Source: CAZFVY01 sp964522665 (GTDB taxonomy: Bacteria > Verrucomicrobiota > Verrucomicrobiia > Limisphaerales > CAZFVY01). Taken from it: DNA of 54,404 nucleotides. The stretch covers positions 1 to 54,404 of the forward strand of contig CAZFVY010000040.1 of assembly GCA_964522665.1 (NCBI GenBank). The letters are read 5' to 3'. Positions within the stretch are counted from its first letter, which is position 1; each line of letters begins with the position of its first letter. Both the position numbers and the translations under genes were made by a program. The notes below the pieces were generated by a model. The model worked only from the letters and a program-made list of their open reading frames with translations. It searched no databases and was not told where the DNA came from. This document shows, piece after piece, positions 9,101-16,641 of this stretch.

Positions 9101-10931
9101 CGCGCTCTACATCGCGGATATGTATCGCCTCGTGATCGAACACCCAGAATGGATCCCGGCGGAACAAATCAAGCACCTCGATTTGCGCGCCGGCTCCGAC
9201 AAGGGGCGGATTTACCGGGTCTATCCGACGTCAGCCACGCCACGAAAGGTTCCGCGGCTCGACCGCCTCGACGCCGCGGGGCTGGTGGCGGCGCTCGATA
9301 GCCCGAACGGTTGGCAGCGGGACACCGTCCAGCGGTTGATCGTGCAGTCCGGGGACCGGTCGGTGGCGCCGGCGCTCGCGGCCTTGGCCCGCCACAGCGC
9401 CCGGCCTAAGACGCGGCTGCAAGCGCTCTGGACGTTGCAGGGGCTGAAGGTCTTGACCGTGGACGACCTCGAAGTCGCCTTACAGGACCAGCATCCGGCG
9501 GTCCGTGAGCAGGCGGTGCAGTTGACCGAGATGATCCCCAACTCACTGGGCGCCGAACGGCGCGATGAGGAGGCCGTGTTTGACCGGCTCCTGGCGCGCC
9601 TGGTCGATGACGCGAACCCGCGCGTGCGCTATCAACTCGCGTTCACGCTCGGCGAATGGCGCAATCCGCGCGCGGGAACCGCGTTGGGCCAACTTGCCTT
9701 GCGGGATTTCGGGGACCCGCTGATGCAGACGGCGATCATGAGTTCCGCCGTGCCGCACCTCGGCGGGATGCTCGACGTCGTATTGCGCGACGCAACGGTC
9801 GAGCCAAACGCGACTTTGGTTGAACAACTCACCGCGCTGGCCGTTGATCTCAAGGACCAGGACGCCGAACTCAAGGCGCTCACCGAGGCGGGCAAGCCCT
9901 CCGGCGGCGCGATTCCTTCGTGGCGGATGGCGGCGCTGGCCGGTTTCCTGGACGCGCTGGATCGTCATAGCGCCTCGTTGCCGCGTTTTGTCGCGGACGC
10001 GCCGCCGAGCCTGAAGGAGGCGGCCCACCGACTGGAACCACTGTTTACCGAAGCGCAGTCGGTCTGCGCGAAGGACGCCGCCGGGCGCCAACCTGAAGGA
10101 CGGACGCTTCTGGCGATCCGATTGCTCGGGCGCGGACTGGCGGCGCAATCAGCCGACGCGGAACGCTTGAGCCAATTGCTCGGGCCGCAATTCCCCTCCT
10201 CCATCCAACGGGCCGCGCTGGCGGCGTTGGGCCGCTTCTCGGAACCGCGGGTCGCGGAATGGCTCTTGAGCCAGTGGAACGCCCTCTCGCCGGAACTCCG
10301 CTCGGCGGCGTTATCGGTTCTCTTCAGCCGCTCCGAATGGGTCGATCAACTCGTTACCGCCGTTGAGACGAAACGAGTGTTGGTCTCCCAGTTAGGGGCG
10401 CCGGCGCGCCAACGCCTACTGACCTACGGCAACGCGGACGTTCGCGCCCGCGCGGAGAAACTTTTGACCGCCGCGAATAGCGACCGGCGAGGCGTGCTCA
10501 AGGATTTCGCGAGCGTGGCGGATTTGATCGGCAAGCCGGCCAACGGCGCGGCGCTCTTCCGCCAGAACTGCATGACCTGTCACCGTTTGAAAGGCGAAGG
10601 CGCCGAGATCGGCCCCGATCTGGCCGGCTTGGCCGACAAACCGTTGGAGGTTCTCATGGTCGCCATCCTCGATCCGAATCAAGCCGTCGAGGCGCGCTAT
10701 CTCAGCTACACCGCGGTTACCAAGTCAGGACGTGACTTAACCGGCATCATCGCCTCCGAGACCTCGGCCAGCCTCGTCCTGCGCGGCCCCGGCGGCTTCG
10801 AGGAAACCATTCTCCGAAGCGACCTCAAGGAATTGACCGCCTCCGGGTTGTCACTCATGCCGGAAGGCTTTGAGAAAATCCTCAAGCCGCAGGACCTCGC
10901 GGATTTGATCGCGTATATCAAATCAAAGTAG
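6141..10931 (+). CDS. Exported mosaic: NodB-like domain, FG-GAP, PVC dehydrogenase, HEAT, cytochrome c
   Basis: A 1596-residue protein with a signal peptide (about 1-24). Residues ~65-345 look like a NodB polysaccharide deacetylase: ILAIDDLRE, HTLTHPCPLL and FRMPCCDS. Three calcium-loop-like FG-GAP/VCBS motifs follow (LLDLNHDGYLDVV near 372, RDVNRDGRCELIV, FVDLNHDGYDDVV). From ~665 comes the PVC membrane-bound dehydrogenase beta-propeller (IAFEWGADGKLWVVEMGDYP, GVGFPTGVMPWGKGVLV, EDTDGDGKADV). Residues ~1040-1440 are HEAT-like helices. The C-terminus has a c-type haem site, C1477-M-T-C-H, and GPDLAGLADK with a downstream region typical of the Planctomycete/Verrucomicrobia haem-binding domain. 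Family context suggests periplasmic oxidation of a sugar or glycan with electrons passed to the haem. The deacetylase fusion is the unusual part. It starts 54 bp after the kinase gene. Confidence 0.9.
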   Translation: MTPRLFRRLAFWCLLVFGGVVGRAAELPPAGDANRLTYLDGNDPFDVGADFPKLTTPQWIGEPDVEAAIILAIDDLREPQKYEAFLRPILDRLKRIDGTAPLSIFCNRLAPQDPQFQTWLKEGLSLEVHTLTHPCPLLAGSNFNAAAEIYQGCVDLLHQIPGNQPVAFRMPCCDSMDSPSPRFYAELFNQVTPGGHFLTIDSSVMNITTAADPQLPRELTTEPGGRGRFQKFFVTQTNAQSKVSMASFVTTIENYPYPYVIGRLCWEFPAALPSDWEAQNLQNTNNPATVADWEAGVDAAVLKQGTFTMIFHPHGWIRNTQLVELIDYAVGKYGKKVKFLTFREAQERLNRNLLAGHPLRAANGADNGVRLLDLNHDGYLDVVIGDGQTRLSRVWRPAERKWQDSDFPTALVVPNSTGGTMDAGVKFGVVRPDQSVSAFVQTEDARAAWHFDGARWVEDRGFFRGLEVDGQPTPTRRGGVDRGVRLRDVNRDGRCELIVSNPEQNAIFSWDETADLWKRLPYALPPGASIVNEAGVDNGLRFVDLNHDGYDDVVFSNERAYSAHVFVPVARPNVDWKQGWSLEVKAGPRSDPGAIPMIARGGSRPNNGAWFHGDSMWVQNEETSQLPDKVDRRSFDQLLTENGPPPKSPEESLAAIHVRPGFKVELVVHEPLVLDPIAFEWGADGKLWVVEMGDYPLGVDGNGKFGGVIRYLEDTKGDGHYDKSTVFLEGVGFPTGVMPWGKGVLVSAAPEIFYAEDTDGDGKADVRKTLFKGFREGNQQHRVNGFEYGLDNWLYGANGNSGGLVRSLLTGKEVNISGRDFRFNPVTGEFQTQAGQTQYGRHRDDWGNWFGNENPTWLWHYVLQEQYLARNPYLAVKSTRRVLSNYPDPNRIYTISPTMRRFNWPDAINVVTSANSATPYRDELFGPDFESSVFASEPVNNVVHREVLSPDGATFTGRRAPDEQNSEFLASTDNWFRPTMMKTGPDGALYIADMYRLVIEHPEWIPAEQIKHLDLRAGSDKGRIYRVYPTSATPRKVPRLDRLDAAGLVAALDSPNGWQRDTVQRLIVQSGDRSVAPALAALARHSARPKTRLQALWTLQGLKVLTVDDLEVALQDQHPAVREQAVQLTEMIPNSLGAERRDEEAVFDRLLARLVDDANPRVRYQLAFTLGEWRNPRAGTALGQLALRDFGDPLMQTAIMSSAVPHLGGMLDVVLRDATVEPNATLVEQLTALAVDLKDQDAELKALTEAGKPSGGAIPSWRMAALAGFLDALDRHSASLPRFVADAPPSLKEAAHRLEPLFTEAQSVCAKDAAGRQPEGRTLLAIRLLGRGLAAQSADAERLSQLLGPQFPSSIQRAALAALGRFSEPRVAEWLLSQWNALSPELRSAALSVLFSRSEWVDQLVTAVETKRVLVSQLGAPARQRLLTYGNADVRARAEKLLTAANSDRRGVLKDFASVADLIGKPANGAALFRQNCMTCHRLKGEGAEIGPDLAGLADKPLEVLMVAILDPNQAVEARYLSYTAVTKSGRDLTGIIASETSASLVLRGPGGFEETILRSDLKELTASGLSLMPEGFEKILKPQDLADLIAYIKSK

Positions 10932-11047
10932 TATCATATCACCGTAATCCTCGTTTCACGCCACGACCTTGCCGCCATTCTTGTGTTCCGTGTAGCCTTG
11001 CGGACTGTCAATAGTGAGGACCGACACTTTGACATTCGGAGCGAACC

Positions 11048-11314
11048 GTGCCCGACGGCTTTGACGTGGTGGGCGTGGAGTTGCCGGGCGACCCGTTGAA
11101 CATCAATGGGAGCGCGCCGGACTATGTGAACGTCGAATTCTTTCAGAAGTTGATCACCGTGAGCAACGGTTCGCAGCCGGTCTGGCAGAACGTCGCCGCC
11201 ACGACCACCAGCGGCGGCTCGCAGTCGGGCAACGTGTTCGTGCCGCAAACGCCGGAGGTTTACGGGTATGACGACGACGGGAATCTGACCAGCGACGGGT
11301 GGAGGACGGGTTGA
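11048..11314 (+). pseudogene. Decayed RHS/YD-repeat protein fragment
   Basis: An 88-codon open stretch resembles the segment of RHS proteins that precedes the YD repeat core: VEFFQKLITVSNGSQPVWQ, NVFVPQTPEVYGYDDDGNLTSDG. In intact RHS proteins the GYDDDGNLTSDG motif continues into a W-x-Y-x-W-D-x-E-N-R-L segment. Here it breaks into WRTG and a stop. A stop codon lies in frame just upstream (11030-11032), and no start or signal sequence fits. It therefore looks like a leftover piece of a larger RHS gene after deletion. The rest of 10932-11467 holds no intact gene. Confidence 0.65.
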
Positions 11315-11467
11315 CTTAGGTAATGAAGTCGAACAATTGAATTCGATCTCGTGGTTTCCGCCAGTTCTTCCAAGCGAGCGGCCTGATCCGGTCAAGCTGG
11401 CGCGACACTTCGTGCGCCCGCGGGCAAGGTCAGGATCCCAGGGATGAAATGCCGCGACAAAAATCGC

Positions 11468-14400
11468 TCACGGCCGAGCGAACAGCCGGTAAAAGCGCTG
11501 CCCGGTATCGACCAAGCCGGCAGCCGAAAGAAAGAGCTGGTTCGTCGTTCCCGGAACGGGGGCCGGGACGCCAGCCAAGGTGGTCCACGCCAAGTCGCCC
11601 AAACTATCCTTATACTGCACTTCGTAGGTGGTTCCAGGTTCAGCCTGCCAGAAAATTGTGGGCGCGCCACCCAGCGGGAAAGCCGCAATTCGCGCTCGCA
11701 ACACCTGGGGTATCGACGCGGCAAACAAGTCGGGCAGGTCATTGTAATCACCCGGCACGAGGTTGGCCGCCGTGCTCGCGAAAACGACCGTTGACCCATC
11801 CGCGCTTATCGCAGGCGGAAAGCAATAGGCGTCGGCGAATAATGAAGCGCTCGCCGCCCCGATCAATTGGGTGACGCCGGCCGCCAGATCGCGCACGAAT
11901 ATTCTGGGGGCTTGGCCGCCCTCCGGCGTCAGGTTCCCGGCGGAGCTGCGAAAGACCACAAGTCGTCCATCCGCGGATATACTAGGCGAATCGGATGGGC
12001 CGTCCCCCAGCGCGCCGTCAAGGCCGACGCTGACCACCCGGAGGTCTCCGGGTTGGGCGGCATCGGTCACGCAGATTTCGGTGTTGTACGCGCTGACGAA
12101 AGGCTTAATACTCGCGGCCGAAAGCATGAAAACGATGAAACGCCCGTCGGCGCTGACGACCAATTTGGGCGAGATTTGCGGCCCGGTACCGGGTATCGAC
12201 ACCAACGTCTGCAACTGTTTGGCCTTAGCGTCATAGCGCCAAATCTGATTCGTCTTGCCGTCGGAAGTCTGACCGAAGGCGAACCTTCCGTCCGGCGTAA
12301 TCGCCGGGGCGATTGCTCCGATGGCGGAAATGAATTCGTTCGTCGCCTCGTTAAAATCGAAGCGGAAAAGATTGCCGCCCGTCCCGGTCGCATTATCGAC
12401 GAACCAAACCGCCCCATCCGTCGATAGAGAGCAAATGAAAGCGGGCGCCGCGGAATGCGCGACCGTCGGCGAAGGCGCTCCGAGCCGCAAATCCCAGCGC
12501 TCGATGAAATTGATTGGGAAAATCACCGAAAAGGCGAGGTAACGCGCATCCGCGCTAAACGCCGGTGGCTCGGTATCGAGCGCGACATATTGAGGGAACG
12601 TGAAAAGCACGTTGGTCGCAAGGGTGGTCGTCTGCGAGACCAAATCGCGCACGAAGACTTGGTTCACGCCGTTCGTGTAAGTGGGCGGGGCATAGCCCTC
12701 GTTATTGATAAACGCCACGTATCGGCCGTCCTGACTCATCGCCGGCTGCCGTCGCGCGCCATCTGGCGGCCCGCCAGCGGCGGCGCTTACGCTCACAAGA
12801 ATATTGCTCCCCGTCGCCAAGTCCCGAAGAAAGATATCGCTCCAGGCGTTGGTTTCGTTCGGCCCCAGATTATCGGCAGCGCTCGTATAGAGGGCATAGC
12901 GTCCGTCCGCGCTCAGCGCGTTCGCGGAAAGGAAACTAGGCGCATTGGCCATCCGTAGCGGCAACGCCGCGAGGCGCGCGGAAACCAGCTCGACCGACGA
13001 TTCTGCCAGGTCTCGGAGGAAGACATCGATGGCGCGGTTATTATCCCCGGGCGCCAGATTGCCGTCGCTCGCGTCGAAGGCAATAAGGCCGCCGTCGGCG
13101 CTCAGCGCGAGCGACAAGGCATCGGCGATCCCGCGGCTTCCGTCGCCGCCCGGAAGGGTGACAAATTGGTTTGTCCCCGAAGTCAGATTATGCGCAAACA
13201 CCTGGAATGAACTGTTCGTAACCTCCAGCGAGTTGTCGGACGCGGCGCTGAGGAAAACGACCGTGCTGCCGTCGGACGAGACCAACGGCGAATCGGATTG
13301 CGCCATCGAGGGGAAGCCGGCGGCGTTCGTACTGACGAGGGAATTCGTTCCCGCCGCCTCGCTCCAGAGATAGACCTGATTACTGGCGGCGTAGGCGATG
13401 ACTTGCGCATCGGCGCTCATGGACGGCGGCATGGCGCCAGGGCCGGCCAGCAGAGGGCGAGCCTGGCTGATAACATCGGTTGTATGAGTCAGCAGATCGC
13501 GCCGGAATATCCACTCCGATCGCGGCGCCGTGGCGCCAGCCGCAAGATTGGTGGCGGAACTTTCAAACACGACGTACCGTCCGTTATCGCTTATGAGCTG
13601 GCTGTAGGAACCGTCGCTCGCCGCCTGACCCGAAAGCGATTGCGTCACCCGGGAACTGGCGCCAAGCGCCAAGTCGCGCACATAAATCTGCGGGACCGCC
13701 GTCACCGGGTCAGCGGTGATATTCGTGGCATAACTCTCGAAGGCGACATACCGGCCATCCGGCGTAATCACTGGGCGCGAGTAATTCAACGCCTCCGGTG
13801 CGCCGAGAGCGCTGCCGGAGTTGAGAGAGTTGGCGCTGACGAGCGTCGTCAACCCGGTCGTTAAGTCACGAACAAAGACATCGTGTGCCCCGCTGCCGTG
13901 CTTAGGCGCGAGATTGCCGGCCCAACTCTCAAAGACGACGAAACGCCCGTCGGGCGTCAGGCTGGCGGAGCCGGACGGGCCGTTGCCACCGCGTCCATCG
14001 GTGGTCGTGCTGACTAACGTGGTGGTTCCGGCGACGGTATCGCGAAGATAGACGTCCCCCAGCCCGGTGGTCTGATTGGTCACGAGGTTCTGCGCGCGGC
14101 TTTCAAACGAAACGTACCGACCATCCGTCGAGACGGACGGGCCGGACGATTGCCCGTCACCCCCGGAACTGCCGTCCCAACTCACGCTGATAAGGGTCGT
14201 CGTCCGAGTAGCTCGCACGCGCGCGTAAACGTCCAGCGTTTGCCGATGATGCAAATTGGTCACGAGATTCCCCGCTGAACTAACGAAAACGACGACGCTC
14301 CCATCTGCGCTCAACACGGCGCCAGCAGAATCCCCGCTCCCGCCGGGAGGCGTGGGAACACTCGGATCGGCCGCGGATACCGGCGCAATTGGAGTCGCGC

Positions 14401-14512
14401 CGTGCGCGGCGCCGCCAAGCCCGACCAGTAGCGCCAAGATCGCCCGGCATATCGCCAGACGACACCGTACCTCGCACCGCGCATAGGCGGCTTCCGCAGC
14501 CGTACATTCCAT
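11468..14512 (-). CDS. Secreted TolB-like PD40 beta-propeller protein with C-terminal FYR module
   Basis: A 1014-residue exported protein built from PD40/WD40-like blades. The unit alternates SADGRYVVFESSATNLA with VFVRDLTTGLTTLVS and recurs more than a dozen times, through about residue 930. Each copy reads as 'not supported by'-type display text in natural genomes only by analogy; the actual ligand is unknown. The end (YEVQYKDSLGDLAWTTL ... GQRFYRLFARP) is the C-terminal module shared with four other secreted proteins here. ATG 14512 was chosen: it puts AICRAILALLVGLGGAAHGA close to the N-terminus as a signal peptide and has GAGG about 7 nt upstream. The frame stays open to 14692, so a longer form is formally possible. 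It is divergent from the prepilin-like gene at 14748. Confidence 0.85.
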   Translation of the reverse strand: MECTAAEAAYARCEVRCRLAICRAILALLVGLGGAAHGATPIAPVSAADPSVPTPPGGSGDSAGAVLSADGSVVVFVSSAGNLVTNLHHRQTLDVYARVRATRTTTLISVSWDGSSGGDGQSSGPSVSTDGRYVSFESRAQNLVTNQTTGLGDVYLRDTVAGTTTLVSTTTDGRGGNGPSGSASLTPDGRFVVFESWAGNLAPKHGSGAHDVFVRDLTTGLTTLVSANSLNSGSALGAPEALNYSRPVITPDGRYVAFESYATNITADPVTAVPQIYVRDLALGASSRVTQSLSGQAASDGSYSQLISDNGRYVVFESSATNLAAGATAPRSEWIFRRDLLTHTTDVISQARPLLAGPGAMPPSMSADAQVIAYAASNQVYLWSEAAGTNSLVSTNAAGFPSMAQSDSPLVSSDGSTVVFLSAASDNSLEVTNSSFQVFAHNLTSGTNQFVTLPGGDGSRGIADALSLALSADGGLIAFDASDGNLAPGDNNRAIDVFLRDLAESSVELVSARLAALPLRMANAPSFLSANALSADGRYALYTSAADNLGPNETNAWSDIFLRDLATGSNILVSVSAAAGGPPDGARRQPAMSQDGRYVAFINNEGYAPPTYTNGVNQVFVRDLVSQTTTLATNVLFTFPQYVALDTEPPAFSADARYLAFSVIFPINFIERWDLRLGAPSPTVAHSAAPAFICSLSTDGAVWFVDNATGTGGNLFRFDFNEATNEFISAIGAIAPAITPDGRFAFGQTSDGKTNQIWRYDAKAKQLQTLVSIPGTGPQISPKLVVSADGRFIVFMLSAASIKPFVSAYNTEICVTDAAQPGDLRVVSVGLDGALGDGPSDSPSISADGRLVVFRSSAGNLTPEGGQAPRIFVRDLAAGVTQLIGAASASLFADAYCFPPAISADGSTVVFASTAANLVPGDYNDLPDLFAASIPQVLRARIAAFPLGGAPTIFWQAEPGTTYEVQYKDSLGDLAWTTLAGVPAPVPGTTNQLFLSAAGLVDTGQRFYRLFARP

Positions 14513-14696
14513 GCTGCCTCGCTTTGCCTTCAAACGATCGACGGTCCTGCTTAACTCAGCGCGTGTCCGTGCCGTCATCGGTTCAGCCGTCCAATTCCAA
14601 AGTTTCATAAAGCCGTACAGAGAGTCGGGTTCCGCGCAGAGTAGCGGCGCCCCTCGTGCCGTCGGCGAGTCCGCGGCTCCATCCCGCCACAAAGAA

Positions 14697-14725
14697 TTGC
14701 ACGCATTGAGATCCTATCATACTAT
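14697..14725 (+). promoter_or_regulatory. Candidate promoter for the prepilin-like pair
   Basis: TTGCAC (14697-14702) and TACTAT (14720-14725) are separated by 17 bp in an AT-rich patch between divergent genes. A start near 14732 would exclude the ATG at 14730 and favour ATG 14748, which has AGAG 8 nt upstream. Sequence evidence only. Confidence 0.35.
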
Positions 14726-14747
14726 ACGAATGACAAAAGAGATAATA

Positions 14748-15626
14748 ATGATGAATTTTCACGCTGAGTTGCCGAGGTGGTCCGGCGAGAACCGGCCACC
14801 GGCCAGGGGAGAGCGAGCCTTTAGCAGAATGGAATTGGTGGTCGTGCTTGCGGCCCTTGCCCTGGTCGTCGCCCTGCGACTTGCCGCCGCGCCCGATCCC
14901 AAGATTCGCACCGCACGGGTGACTTGCTTGAACAATTTGCGGCAACTGACGATTGCGTGGTTGAACTACGCCGCCGATGCAGACGGCCGGATGCCGGGAA
15001 ACCTGGACGGCGAAGATGCTCAAAATATCGCCAACTCAAACAAAACCTGGTGCCTCGGATGGTTGGACTTTCAGGGCGGCGCTCCGGCGGGCGCCAACAC
15101 CAATCTCGATTTCCTGCGTATGGCGCAATTAGGCCGATATATAGGCCCAGACTTGCGCGTATTCAAATGCCCGGCCGACCTTAGTTTGAGCAATGGGACC
15201 AACGGCGCCCGGCGAGTCCGCAGCGTGTCGATGAACTGTTATATGGGGCAGCGTTCTGCGCCGTTCACCGCCGGCTTTCAGCAGTTTCTGAAAATGAGCG
15301 AGCTTGTGAGATTGCCGCCATCCCAAGCTTTTGTCTTCATGGATGAACGCGAAGACAGCATCGACGACGCTTGGTTCGCCTTCGATATGACCGGGTACGC
15401 GCCCGCAAATCCGCGCGCGTTCGTACTGGTCGATTTCCCCGGGGACTACCATGAGAGGGGCGCCAACCTCTCTTTTGCAGACGGGCATCTCGAGACCTGG
15501 AAATGGCGCGATCCCCGCACCACACCGCCCCACGTCCCCGGCCAGAATCTGAGTTTGGGCATTGGCGTGCCGTTCAGCCCGGATGTCCAGAGGCTACAGG
15601 CGGCCACGAGTCGAAAAGTGGATTGA
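14748..15626 (+). CDS. Prepilin-like protein with H-X9-DG motif, copy 1
   Basis: A 292-residue protein with a type IV prepilin-like N-terminus: AFSRMELVVVLAALALVVALRL, about residues 25-46, a hydrophobic helix with the conserved Glu five residues after the cleavage point. The residue before the Phe is Ala, not the usual Gly. It continues with CLNNLRQLTIAWLNYA and FKCPAD, then H-ERGANLSFA-DG, exactly nine residues between His and Asp-Gly, the H-X9-DG motif of prepilin-processing-associated proteins in PVC bacteria. The product is likely an inner-membrane or surface pseudopilin of type II secretion-like character. ATG 14748 gives a length matching the 295-residue paralogue next door; in-frame ATGs at 14730 and 14751 are alternatives. 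Confidence 0.85.
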   Translation: MMNFHAELPRWSGENRPPARGERAFSRMELVVVLAALALVVALRLAAAPDPKIRTARVTCLNNLRQLTIAWLNYAADADGRMPGNLDGEDAQNIANSNKTWCLGWLDFQGGAPAGANTNLDFLRMAQLGRYIGPDLRVFKCPADLSLSNGTNGARRVRSVSMNCYMGQRSAPFTAGFQQFLKMSELVRLPPSQAFVFMDEREDSIDDAWFAFDMTGYAPANPRAFVLVDFPGDYHERGANLSFADGHLETWKWRDPRTTPPHVPGQNLSLGIGVPFSPDVQRLQAATSRKVD

Positions 15627-15739
15627 GCGAGGCGCGTGAAATCCACGCAATATGCGTGCGATTCGGCGGCGGGCCGATCGGAAATGGGCGGCTTTACTTC
15701 CAACGCTAAGTCGGCTAGAGTGGTCGGCAGAACCAAATT

Positions 15740-16627
15740 ATGTCGGAGAACATCACTCCTCAGCGCCCGACCCGGCCGCGGCGTTTCCGCCGTCAACCTT
15801 TGAGCGACGGCACGCAAATGGCGTTTACCGGCGTTGAATTGGTCGTCGTTCTTGCGGTCCTGGTTGTCCTGGTTGGGTTGCGACTGGTGGCCAGCTCTGA
15901 CTCCAAGGCTTTAAGCGCGCGGGTGATCTGCCTGAATAATCTTCGACAATTGACCACCGCTTGGACCTGCTACGCGCATGATTTCGGCGGATTCCTGCCA
16001 GGCAATTTGGGCAATGGCGAAGTCGGAATTGTCAGCTACTCGAACATGACTTGGTGCCTCGGATATATGGACTTCACGGGTGGCAATCCCGCCGGCGCCG
16101 ACACCGACACCTCGTTGTTGAAGATGGGCCAGATTGGCCGTTATATCGGTGACGTGCGCATTTTCAAATGTCCCGCCGATTTCAGCCTGAGTCACGGAAC
16201 CTCCGGGCTGCCCAGGGTCCGCAGCGTCGCCATGAACTGCTATGTCGGGCAGCGCGCCGGCCCATATACCGTTGGATTCATGCAGTTCCAAAAAATGAAC
16301 GACCTGCTGGTATCCTCCCCGAGTCGAACCTACGTGTTTCTGGACGAGCGGGAGGACAGCATCCATGAAGACGCTTTCGAGCTCGACATGACCGGCTCGG
16401 ACCCGGTGGACCCTGGAGTCCTTCAAATGGTCAGTATTCCGGCCGACTACCACGACCGCGGCGCCAACCTCTCTTTCGCCGATGGCCATGCCGAGACCTG
16501 GCGCTGGCGAGACCCCCGGACCACCCCGCCCCGAATCGCCGGACAGTTACCCACCTTAGGGCAGCGAATGCCCTCGAACGTGGACATCCAACGCCTACAA
16601 GCCGTCGCGAGTCGGAGAGCGAATTAA
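15740..16627 (+). CDS. Prepilin-like protein with H-X9-DG motif, copy 2
   Basis: A 295-residue tandem paralogue of the preceding gene, 113 bp downstream and in the same direction. The N-terminal helix AFTGVELVVVLAVLVVLVGL (about residues 32-51) has the same Ala-Phe junction and conserved Glu. Shared blocks include ICLNNLRQLTTAW, FKCPADFSLSHGT, VRSVAMNCYVGQRAG, FLDEREDSI and H-DRGANLSFA-DG. The last 40 residues are also alike (ETWRWRDPRTTPP ... DIQRLQAVASRRAN). The paralogues differ enough to be an old duplication. No pilus assembly ATPase, secretin or prepilin peptidase gene is in the window, so the assembly machinery must be elsewhere. Confidence 0.85.
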   Translation: MSENITPQRPTRPRRFRRQPLSDGTQMAFTGVELVVVLAVLVVLVGLRLVASSDSKALSARVICLNNLRQLTTAWTCYAHDFGGFLPGNLGNGEVGIVSYSNMTWCLGYMDFTGGNPAGADTDTSLLKMGQIGRYIGDVRIFKCPADFSLSHGTSGLPRVRSVAMNCYVGQRAGPYTVGFMQFQKMNDLLVSSPSRTYVFLDEREDSIHEDAFELDMTGSDPVDPGVLQMVSIPADYHDRGANLSFADGHAETWRWRDPRTTPPRIAGQLPTLGQRMPSNVDIQRLQAVASRRAN

Positions 16628-16641
16628 ACCAGCGATCTCGG

